Below, in pieces: positions 1 to 5,054 of a stretch of 5,941 nt of DNA. Numbering within the stretch: position 1 is the stretch's first letter; every line of letters starts with the position of its first letter. The DNA is from JARDZI01 sp041639705. GTDB lineage: Bacteria; Bacillota; Clostridia; Clostridiales; Caloramatoraceae. Below the pieces are notes generated by a model. It was not told the DNA's origin. It made no database searches and saw only the letters and a program-made list of their open reading frames with translations. The stretch covers positions 1 to 5,941 of the forward strand of contig JBEQBT010000216.1 of NCBI GenBank assembly GCA_041639705.1, read 5' to 3'. The position numbers and the translations under genes were made by a program.

Positions 1-1224
1 CCTGTAATTTCAAGTCTTCAGGATACTATTATATTTGGACTTAAGGGTGTTGCAGCATACGCAACCCATGCAAGACAATTAGGATATTATGATGAAGAGG
101 TTAATGCTATAACTCATGAAGCTCTATATTCAACTCTTACAAATGTTAATTTTAGTCTTCAGGATAATATAAATATGGCACTTAAGGTAGGTCATGCAAC
201 AGTTAAAATAATGGATGTACTTGATAAAGCTCATACAACAAAGCTTGGAATACCACAACCAGTTGTAGTTAGTGAAGACAAGGTTGAAGGACACTGTATA
301 TTAGTTACAGGACATAATCTATATGCACTTGAGGAATTATTAAAGCAAACAGAAGGTAAGGGAATAAACATATATACCCACTCTGAAATGCTTCCTGCAC
401 ATGGTTACCCACACCTTAAGAAATTCTCACACTTAAAGGGTAATGTAGGTAAAGCATGGTATGACCAAAGAAAGGTATTTGATGACTTTCCAGGAGCAAT
501 TCTTGTAACAACTAACTGTGTAATGCCAATAATTAATGGAACATATGGTAACAGAATCTATACTTATGATGTAGCTGGCTTACAAAACGTAGAAAAAATT
601 GAGAATAACAACTTTGCTCCAATAATTGAAAAGGCACTTTCATTGCCTATCGTAAACATAGATTCAGACAAGACATTAACAACCGGCTTCCACCATGAAA
701 CTGTTTTAGGCCTTGCGCCAGAAATAATAGATGCAGTTAAGACTGGAAAAATCAAGAGATTCTTTGTTATTGCCGGATGTGATGGACCAACAAATGGTAG
801 AGATTACTATAGAGAGCTTGCATTATCACTGCCAATGGATACAGTTTTACTAACAACTTCATGCGGAAAGTTCAGATTCAATGATGTTGATTATGGAACA
901 GTACCAGGAACAGATATTCCAAGATACATCGACCTTGGACAGTGCAATAACTCAATTTCAGCAACAAAAATAGCCATGGCTCTTGCTGATGGATTTGGCT
1001 GCTCAGTAAATGATCTTCCACTTACAATAGTTCTTTCATGGTTTGAACAGAAGGCTGTTGCTATACTTCTTGGACTATTCAGCATGGGAGTAAAGAACAT
1101 ATACATCGGACCAAAGGCTCCAGAGTTCCTTGCTCCAGCAGTAGTTGATGTGCTTGTGAACACATTCAATCTAAACCTAATAAGCGGAGATGCAAAGGCT
1201 GATCTTGAAAAAATGATGAAATAA
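1..1224 (+). CDS. hcp: Hybrid cluster protein (hydroxylamine/NO reductase), C-terminal 407 residues, 5' truncated by the window edge
   Basis: Hcp is a cytoplasmic iron-sulfur enzyme of anaerobes. It reduces hydroxylamine to ammonia in vitro, and in E. coli it acts as a high-affinity NO reductase and protein S-nitrosylating enzyme. The frame is open from base 1; the ATG at 175 is internal, because the preceding codons read typical Hcp sequence (SLQDT, GLKGVAAYATHAR, STLTNVNF). All eight hybrid-cluster ligands are visible: His in VTGHNL (313-315), Glu in THSEM (385-387), Cys in TTNC (517-519), IAGC (778-780), TTSC (862-864) and LGQC (943-945), and Glu and Lys in WFEQK (1045-1047, 1051-1053). 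The spacing of the first three equals D. vulgaris His244, Glu268 and Cys312. About 140 N-terminal residues, including the cysteines of the second Fe-S cluster, lie outside the window, so the Hcp class cannot be assigned. The gene looks intact and ends in its own terminator. The promoter is not visible. Confidence 0.97.
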   Translation, partial: PVISSLQDTIIFGLKGVAAYATHARQLGYYDEEVNAITHEALYSTLTNVNFSLQDNINMALKVGHATVKIMDVLDKAHTTKLGIPQPVVVSEDKVEGHCILVTGHNLYALEELLKQTEGKGINIYTHSEMLPAHGYPHLKKFSHLKGNVGKAWYDQRKVFDDFPGAILVTTNCVMPIINGTYGNRIYTYDVAGLQNVEKIENNNFAPIIEKALSLPIVNIDSDKTLTTGFHHETVLGLAPEIIDAVKTGKIKRFFVIAGCDGPTNGRDYYRELALSLPMDTVLLTTSCGKFRFNDVDYGTVPGTDIPRYIDLGQCNNSISATKIAMALADGFGCSVNDLPLTIVLSWFEQKAVAILLGLFSMGVKNIYIGPKAPEFLAPAVVDVLVNTFNLNLISGDAKADLEKMMK

Positions 1225-1263
1225 GTGCCTCCAATAGTACCCATTTTAAATAAATATCCATTT

Positions 1264-1297
1264 AAAAATACCTGCAGAACATTTTGCAGGTATTTTT
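1264..1297 (+). terminator. Intrinsic terminator of hcp
   Basis: A perfect 13-bp stem pairs 1264-1276 with 1285-1297 around an 8-nt loop. The right arm ends in a run of five T. It begins 39 nt after the hcp stop codon. The A-run on the left arm means it may also act weakly in the other direction. The sigma-G-like promoter of the next gene starts two bases downstream. Confidence 0.9.
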
Positions 1298-1298
1298 A

Positions 1299-1328
1299 TG
1301 CATATAATATTTCATGCTTCTAATACTA
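1299..1328 (+). promoter_or_regulatory. Sigma-G-type (forespore) promoter of sspH
   Basis: The -35-like TGCATA (1299-1304) and -10-like AATACTA (1322-1328) are separated by 17 nt. The known forespore sigma-G consensus is close to TGNATA and CATACTA with 17-18 nt between, so only the first base of the -10 differs. The gene downstream encodes a spore protein of a class made under sigma-G/sigma-F control, which fits. Transcription should begin near 1334-1336, giving a leader of only about 14 nt that starts at the ribosome binding site. Sigma-F could also recognise it. Confidence 0.7.
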
Positions 1329-1348
1329 ATGGTGAAAGGGGTGATATA

Positions 1349-1537
1349 ATGCTTCCTAAAAGAGTTGAAGAAATATTAAACTCACCTAAGTATTACGAAG
1401 TATTGTACAATAACCAACCTGTCCTAATCGAAAAGCTTAATAAGGCACAATCAACAGCATCAGTTAAAGTAAATGAAACAGGAGACCATTTGGACGTCCC
1501 GGTAATAAGTTTAACTGAAACTGGCAAGGTACAATAA
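1349..1537 (+). CDS. sspH: H-type small acid-soluble spore protein (SASP), 62 aa
   Basis: Minor SASPs of the H type accumulate in the forespore and are part of the dormant spore core; their individual function is poorly known. The protein follows the family pattern: RVEEILNSP at residues 5-13, an aromatic/beta stretch VLYNNQPVLIEKL (18-30), STASVKV (36-41), and VPVISLTE (50-57). This matches the layout of Bacillus SspH (about 59 aa). I chose the ATG at 1349 because AAAGGGGTG (1335-1343) lies 5 nt upstream. An in-frame ATG at 1298 overlaps the hcp terminator, lacks a ribosome binding site and would precede the promoter, so it is rejected. The gene is monocistronic, with a forespore-type promoter in front and a palindromic terminator that begins inside its last codons. 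Confidence 0.88.
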   Translation: MLPKRVEEILNSPKYYEVLYNNQPVLIEKLNKAQSTASVKVNETGDHLDVPVISLTETGKVQ

Positions 1538-1569
1538 AAGCACCCAATTGGGTGCTTTTATTGTACCTT
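1526..1569. terminator. Bidirectional intrinsic terminator, perfect 44-nt palindrome
   Basis: The sequence is its own exact reverse complement over 44 nt (22-bp half-sites), centred on AATT at 1546-1549. The core is GCACCC/GGGTGC followed by TTTTATT on either strand. It begins inside the last four sspH codons and includes the stop codon (1535-1537). Being symmetric, it can end both sspH (+) and the DUF1858-DUF438 operon arriving from the right (-). Confidence 0.9.
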
Positions 1570-1590
1570 CGTTAATATGTTATAGTCTTG

Positions 1591-1663
1591 TGTCATCCTG
1601 AACGTAGTGAAGGATCCTAACAAGCATCTAAGGGAAAGATCCTTCACTACATCCAGGATGACA
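1591..1663. repeat. REP-like inverted repeat, 26-bp arms around a 21-nt loop
   Basis: The left arm 1591-1616 begins TGTCATCCTGA. The right arm 1638-1663 is its reverse complement except at two positions (1601/1653 and 1603/1651). The arms resemble the TGTCATTCTGAGCG...GAAGAATC palindromes that I recall as dispersed intergenic repeats in many bacterial genomes; copy number here cannot be judged from one window. It lies between the shared terminator and the stop codon of the DUF438 gene. Read on the minus strand, the two mismatches become G-U pairs, so the hairpin is complete only in that RNA. Confidence 0.75.
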
Positions 1664-1699
1664 TCTCCTCATGCTACTCATCATTTCGGGTACTTTTAT

Positions 1700-2920
1700 T
1701 TAATCTTCAGCTAATCTCTTTTCACCAGATAGTTCCTTTATAGGCTGTATGTTCTGAGTAACCTCCATGGTTCCTAAATATACTCCAGCCTCATCTCTTA
1801 CAGCAAAGTATCTAATATAAACATATAAATTACCCATCTTAATCCAAAAATCCTCGTGATCCTTCTTGCCAGACTTAAAGTCCTCCAAAATTTTTTCAAC
1901 CACTTGAACACTTGCTGGTGGATGACAGTTTTGAACTGTTCGCCCTATTACTGCCTTGGTTCTTGCAAATATTCTATCCTTACCTAATGTGAAGTACTTT
2001 ACAATATCATCCTTGTCAATGAAGGTCACATCAAATGGCATGTTATTAAACATACCGTTTATTTCTTTTGCAGACAATATGCCTGTCTCAAATTTTATAT
2101 ATCCATTAGAATACTCATCACCAAGCTTTTCTTCCTTCTTAGGTTCCACATTGACCCTTGAAGGCCTCCACTTACCGGCAGGTTCAGTCAGGCAGTAGCC
2201 TATCTCATCACTTTCATTCATAATTTTAATCCATTCATCCTCAATAAAGGTGTCAAGAGCCATAGGAAATAGAATATTTTCTTCCTTGAAAACCATTTCA
2301 ATAGCCTTATTTATTGTCTCTTCTAACTTTGCAGCTACTTCTTCCTTATCCCCATTATAATTTACAAGTAACTTCCTTGTTTCCTTTACTCCTGCTCTTA
2401 TTTCATCATCCACACCCCACATAACCTTTGGTGGAGCAGTGATTCCATATTTCTCAAGATAGGGAAACAATAGATTTTCCTTTTTACTATAGTGCTTATC
2501 AATATCCCACAGCAAATTTATGTCTTCCAGAAGCTTAAGTACATTTTCAGCACTATCATTTCTCTTAAATCTTTCAATCTCTACCTTCATTTTTTCGTTT
2601 ATTAGTTTTTCTATCTCTCTGTTTTCAAGCTTAAGGGTATGAACAGGATGTCCTGGAATTTCGTCAGGATGATGAATTTCCTCTATGGAGCCTTTAAAAA
2701 CTGCAGCATGAACATCGCAAAGTCTCTGTACTTCAGTTACAGGCATTCCATCCATAATAAGAGACTGCTCCATGTCGGATATTTCTGAAGGTGATATTCC
2801 TTCAATGAGCACTGCATATCTGTCCTTAACTTCATTAACGTCTTTCCCAGCATGAAGCTCCATTATAAGCTCCTTTAAAACCTTCTGACGATATTCTCTG
2901 TTATTAATAATCTCACTCAT
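1700..2920 (-). CDS. DUF438 - hemerythrin-like (HHE) - PAS domain protein (COG2461 type), 406 aa
   Basis: A predicted cytoplasmic sensor-like protein of anaerobes with no known reaction. Domains in order: DUF438 at about residues 12-80 (KELIMELHAGKDVNEVKDR, SPSEISDMEQSLI); a helical HHE/hemerythrin-like bundle at about 85-235 with HPVH (91-94), HYSKKENLLFP (143-153) and FKEENILFP (211-219); a short linker; and a PAS domain at about 283-395 with the motif QNCHPPAS (330-337). The bundle keeps His91, His94, His143, Glu148, Glu213 and Glu214, but has Lys147, Asp171 and Met209 where classical HHE repeats usually carry ligands. There is no output domain and no membrane segment, so any signal must pass to a partner. 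The ATG at 2920 has a strong AAGGAGTG site that overlaps the stop codon of the upstream gene 11 nt away, so the two are cotranscribed. NO, O2 or redox sensing is inferred, not shown. Confidence 0.92.
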   Translation of the reverse strand: MSEIINNREYRQKVLKELIMELHAGKDVNEVKDRYAVLIEGISPSEISDMEQSLIMDGMPVTEVQRLCDVHAAVFKGSIEEIHHPDEIPGHPVHTLKLENREIEKLINEKMKVEIERFKRNDSAENVLKLLEDINLLWDIDKHYSKKENLLFPYLEKYGITAPPKVMWGVDDEIRAGVKETRKLLVNYNGDKEEVAAKLEETINKAIEMVFKEENILFPMALDTFIEDEWIKIMNESDEIGYCLTEPAGKWRPSRVNVEPKKEEKLGDEYSNGYIKFETGILSAKEINGMFNNMPFDVTFIDKDDIVKYFTLGKDRIFARTKAVIGRTVQNCHPPASVQVVEKILEDFKSGKKDHEDFWIKMGNLYVYIRYFAVRDEAGVYLGTMEVTQNIQPIKELSGEKRLAED

Positions 2921-2931
2921 AAAATCACTCC

Positions 2932-3156
2932 TTATTCTATAATTTCAAAGCCTTTATCTATAAAAGCCTTTTTAATTGTGTCCAATTCAATTCCTTTCAT
3001 TGCGGCTCCCTTAGGAAGTGTCATTACTCTTCCAGCAGTATTTAACATTGCGGGTTTTGAAATTTCTTCAAAGCCAAGGTCCTTCATGATTTCAACAGCC
3101 TCAGGATTCTCCTTTACTATTGTATAAATGTTCCAATTGAGATTTAGCTTTTTCAA
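2932..3156 (-). CDS. DUF1858 domain small protein without cysteines, 74 aa
   Basis: The whole protein is one DUF1858-type helical domain: NWNIYTIVKENPEAVEIMKDLGF (7-29), then a loop with RVMTLPKGAAMKGIEL (43-58) and a last helix, LDTIKKAFIDKGFEI. DUF1858 includes a subgroup named for association with hybrid cluster protein and for a redox disulfide, but this protein has no cysteine, so it cannot do thiol chemistry. It is the first gene of a two-gene operon with the DUF438-HHE-PAS gene. The start codon is TTG (3156-3154) behind a GTGGTGA site 4 nt away; the next Met is residue 24, inside the domain, so TTG is needed. A canonical promoter lies about 45 nt upstream. A likely role is as partner of the DUF438 protein; its function is unknown. 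Confidence 0.88.
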   Translation of the reverse strand: MKKLNLNWNIYTIVKENPEAVEIMKDLGFEEISKPAMLNTAGRVMTLPKGAAMKGIELDTIKKAFIDKGFEIIE

Positions 3157-3198
3157 ATTATCACCACTTTCGAATTACTAATTATATTCTGTCCTAAG

Positions 3199-3227
3199 AT
3201 TATAAAAATAACTATGCTTTTTGTCAC
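3199..3227 (-). promoter_or_regulatory. Sigma-A-type promoter of the DUF1858-DUF438 operon
   Basis: On the minus strand, GTGACA (3227-3222) and TATAAT (3204-3199) are separated by 17 nt. The -10 is perfect and the -35 matches TTGACA at five of six positions. The predicted start near 3192 gives a leader of about 36 nt before the TTG codon. A second TATAAT at 3186-3181 has no credible -35. I see no clear operator palindrome overlapping it. Confidence 0.7.
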
Positions 3228-3286
3228 AGAATTATGATTTTTATTCGCCAATTTTATTAACGAAAATTAAGAAAATTTAAAACTTA

Positions 3287-3314
3287 TTCATAATTCCTAC
3301 TTTTAGTGTATAAT
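3287..3314 (+). promoter_or_regulatory. Probable sigma-A-type promoter of the CPBP protease gene
   Basis: TATAAT (3309-3314) is preceded by TTCATA (3287-3292) at 16 nt, four of six matches to TTGACA. TG precedes the -10 directly. Transcription would begin near 3320, right at the ribosome binding site, leaving a very short leader. The -10 is convincing; the -35 is weak. Confidence 0.5.
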
Positions 3315-3334
3315 GTACTAAAGGAGGCGTCGTG

Positions 3335-4087
3335 ATGTGGAAAAATCTTACTTTAGAAAGAGCAAGCTCAAATAATAGGATATTTGCTGCAAGAGCCAAA
3401 AGAAAATCCTTTGTTCCCTATGTATTTATTTCACCTCTATTGGCTGGTTTTATTTTATATTATGTAGAACAGGGAATGGGAGTAAACTATGCACTAAAAA
3501 CCGGTATCAAGCTTCTAGTATTTTTATTAATACCTGCAATTTACTTTATACTAAAAAGAGATAAAAATATTTACATATTACCATCAACTAAATTAAATGA
3601 AAAAAGATCATTATTTATAGGTTTATTTTCTGGATTGATGTTTTTTACAGTTTTAATAGTAACTTATTATATTTTGCAGCCATTTATTGATTTTAAACCT
3701 ATTATAAGCGAACTTGAAGCAAGGCTTAAAATCACACCTTTTAACTTCATATTAATCGGAATATATATTACCCTGGGTAATTCATTTATTGAGGAGTTTT
3801 TCTTTAGAGGTTTTGTTTTTTTAGGGATATATAATGCAGGAAAACCAATAGCAGCTTACTTCTATTCATCTCTTTTATTTGCATTTTATCATATTATGAT
3901 TTTTAGAAGCTGGTTTAATACTCCATTATTCATACTAGCTGTATTTGGTTTATTTGTTGTAGGTCTGTTATTCAACTGGATGGATGTGAAGTCTAATAAC
4001 TTCATAAATTCATGGATAGCACAAATATTTGCTGGTGGAGCAATTATTCTGATAGGATTGAAAATGTTTGGAATCGTAAATTTTTAA
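3335..4087 (+). CDS. CPBP-family (CAAX/Abi) intramembrane protease homologue, 250 aa, motif-3 histidine replaced by Gln
   Basis: A polytopic membrane protein of the CPBP family (Rce1/Abi glutamic-type intramembrane endopeptidases). Several hydrophobic segments are visible, at about residues 27-43, 56-74, 92-116, 136-152, 171-190, 196-214 and 227-247. Motif 1 is EEFFFR (Glu153, Glu154, Arg158) and motif 2 is FAFYH (His186). Motif 3, where the family normally has His (often NSWxxHxxA), reads NSWIAQIFAG, with Gln230 in place of His. The fold is kept, but proteolytic activity is in doubt. The ATG at 3335 is preferred because AAAGGAGG (3320-3327) ends 7 nt before it; the in-frame GTG at 3332 would be 4 nt away and adds one residue. 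It is transcribed alone, divergent from the DUF1858 operon, and ends in a terminator. Bacterial homologues serve in bacteriocin immunity, pheromone processing or envelope functions; nothing here decides among them. Confidence 0.9.
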   Translation: MWKNLTLERASSNNRIFAARAKRKSFVPYVFISPLLAGFILYYVEQGMGVNYALKTGIKLLVFLLIPAIYFILKRDKNIYILPSTKLNEKRSLFIGLFSGLMFFTVLIVTYYILQPFIDFKPIISELEARLKITPFNFILIGIYITLGNSFIEEFFFRGFVFLGIYNAGKPIAAYFYSSLLFAFYHIMIFRSWFNTPLFILAVFGLFVVGLLFNWMDVKSNNFINSWIAQIFAGGAIILIGLKMFGIVNF

Positions 4088-4116
4088 TGACAGCCTTGAG
4101 GCTGTCATTTTATTTT
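4086..4116 (+). terminator. Intrinsic terminator of the CPBP gene
   Basis: A perfect 10-bp stem, AATGACAGCC with GGCTGTCATT, has a TTGA loop (4096-4099) and is followed by TTATTTT. It overlaps the last two bases of the TAA stop codon. On the minus strand the stem is followed by an A-rich stretch, so it should not end the PH-domain gene coming from the right. Confidence 0.92.
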
Positions 4117-4185
4117 GGTTTTTAAATGTATAATTCGCATCCATATGCATTTTAAGAAGTGATATCTGTGAAGTGCATCTTTAGC

Positions 4186-4596
4186 TTAATTTAAATTTTT
4201 GCATCTACTTTCAAGCTCCTGTAAAAACTCTTCACGATTTATTGGTGATATAAAAGTGGTACCCATAATATACCCCTTGCCATGCTGCCTTATTTCAATT
4301 TGCTTTGTTGATAATGCCATAGAGGATAACATATTTTCACTAAGCTTAACAGATTTAATTTTTTCATAAGCTATTTTTTCAAAAAACGGACCACTTTTGC
4401 ATAATAGATAATTCTCTCTAAATTCATAGTATGTGCCAAAATATATCCAAAATAAAAAAAGCAACATAGGAATGCCAACTGAATAGCCTATTACCCGCTC
4501 ATTTTTTGGGATTATCAGCATGCTTACAGTCATTATACCAATTGTTATCCAAATTAATATATTAAACCACCGATCAATACTAGATTTTATACGCAT
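4186..4596 (-). CDS. Two-helix membrane protein with bacterial PH domain (bPH_4 type), 136 aa
   Basis: Two membrane helices at about residues 11-29 and 38-54 are joined by a short loop (IPKNERVIG). A cytoplasmic PH-like domain at about 55-132 follows, with the pattern of this family: YYEFRENYLLCKSGPFF (56-72), KIAYEKIKSVKLSENMLSS (74-92), LSTKQIEI (95-102) and SPINREEFLQELE (117-129). Such small proteins are common in Firmicutes and their function is unknown. The start ATG (4596-4594) has AGGGGTAGAGG just upstream and nothing better. It lies 100 nt downstream of the ACT-like gene on the same strand but has its own candidate promoter, so it is probably a separate unit. I see no convincing intrinsic terminator between its stop and the neighbouring terminator at 4086-4109. 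Confidence 0.85.
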   Translation of the reverse strand: MRIKSSIDRWFNILIWITIGIMTVSMLIIPKNERVIGYSVGIPMLLFLFWIYFGTYYEFRENYLLCKSGPFFEKIAYEKIKSVKLSENMLSSMALSTKQIEIRQHGKGYIMGTTFISPINREEFLQELESRCKNLN

Positions 4597-4638
4597 AACC
4601 TCTACCCCTGACTCTTATATTTTAATTATTATAATTAA

Positions 4639-4666
4639 ATTGTACACCAATAATTTAAAATTGCAA
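4639..4666 (-). promoter_or_regulatory. Candidate promoter of the PH-domain gene
   Basis: On the minus strand, TTGCAA (4666-4661) and TACAAT (4644-4639) are separated by 16 nt, with TG directly before the -10. Each element has one or two mismatches to the sigma-A consensus. It lies about 42 nt upstream of the ATG. The region is very A/T-rich, so chance matches are possible. Confidence 0.45.
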
Positions 4667-4696
4667 TTGATTAGTGGCTTAATATCTCAAGGTCCC

Positions 4697-4945
4697 TTAT
4701 ATTGTCATCGTATTAAGCTTTACGCCCTGAACAGAAACTAAATCTTCCTTTAGAGCCTTTACTTCATCATCTTCTCCACATAATTGAAGTAATATAAGGC
4801 CTCTCTCTGAGCACATTTTTGATGAGGTTTCATGTAATCCAAGTCGCATTTTTATAATACACCCATGCTTTGTTAATACTTCCTGAACCTTTGGTGCATT
4901 ATTTGTTCTAAGATCAACTGTAATGGCCATAATAATTATTTCCAT
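4697..4945 (-). CDS. Small ACT/NikR-C-like protein (resembles TM1266-type hydrogenase-system regulators), 82 aa
   Basis: The protein has the beta-alpha-beta-beta-alpha-beta layout of small ACT-like (ferredoxin-fold) ligand-binding proteins: strand IIIMAITVDLR (3-13), helix NAPKVQEVLTKHG (16-28), strand CIIKMRLGLHE (29-39), strand RGLILLQLCG (48-57), helix DDEVKALKEDLVSV (59-72) and a last strand, GVKLNTMTI. It resembles the family annotated as putative iron-only hydrogenase system regulators, but I am not certain of membership and see no hydrogenase gene nearby. His27, Cys29, His38, Cys45 and Cys56 could bind metal; this is inference. There is no DNA-binding domain. The ATG at 4945 is chosen because AAGGAGGG ends 5 nt before it; the alternative ATG (4930) lacks such a site. 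It follows the YitT gene by 109 nt. A TACAAT at 5014-5009 might be its -10, but the -35 is poor. Confidence 0.78.
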   Translation of the reverse strand: MEIIIMAITVDLRTNNAPKVQEVLTKHGCIIKMRLGLHETSSKMCSERGLILLQLCGEDDEVKALKEDLVSVQGVKLNTMTI

Positions 4946-5054
4946 AAAAGCCCTCCTTATATAATAATAATTTATTATTTACATTTTAAAATATGGCTAT
5001 GTATTAAAATTGTACTGAAATCATATTAATATTTAAAATGTTAAGACGCAATTA

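Noticed and set aside
175..177. ATG at 175 as start of hcp
   Set aside because: The 58 codons before it are open and read as conserved Hcp sequence, so the gene enters from outside the window.
891..1244. Minus-strand open frame of 117 codons inside hcp
   Set aside because: It is antisense to a strongly conserved enzyme, resembles no known protein and has no separate start signals.
1298..1348. In-frame ATG at 1298 that would lengthen the spore protein by 17 residues
   Set aside because: It directly abuts the hcp terminator, has no ribosome binding site and would lie upstream of the likely promoter; the added residues do not match SASP-H.
3229..3296. GAATTATGA (3229-3237) and TCATAATTC (3288-3296), a 9-bp inverted repeat near both divergent promoters
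   Set aside because: In DNA this A/T-rich a 9-bp match within 170 nt is likely by chance, and the two copies sit at different distances from their -10 boxes.
3157..3334. Search for an HcpR, Rex or FNR-type operator near the DUF1858 operon
   Set aside because: TGTGA occurs next to the -35, but no matching second half-site is present, so no regulator can be named.
4520..4741. Plus-strand open frame of 73 codons spanning the 4597-4696 gap
   Set aside because: It overlaps the ends of two well-supported minus-strand genes, and its composition is that of A/T-rich spacer.
4981..5041. Inverted repeat ACATTTTAAA / TTTAAAATGT around a 41-nt spacer
   Set aside because: It is only A/T-rich pairing with a long loop and no T tract suited to termination of the YitT gene; probably chance.
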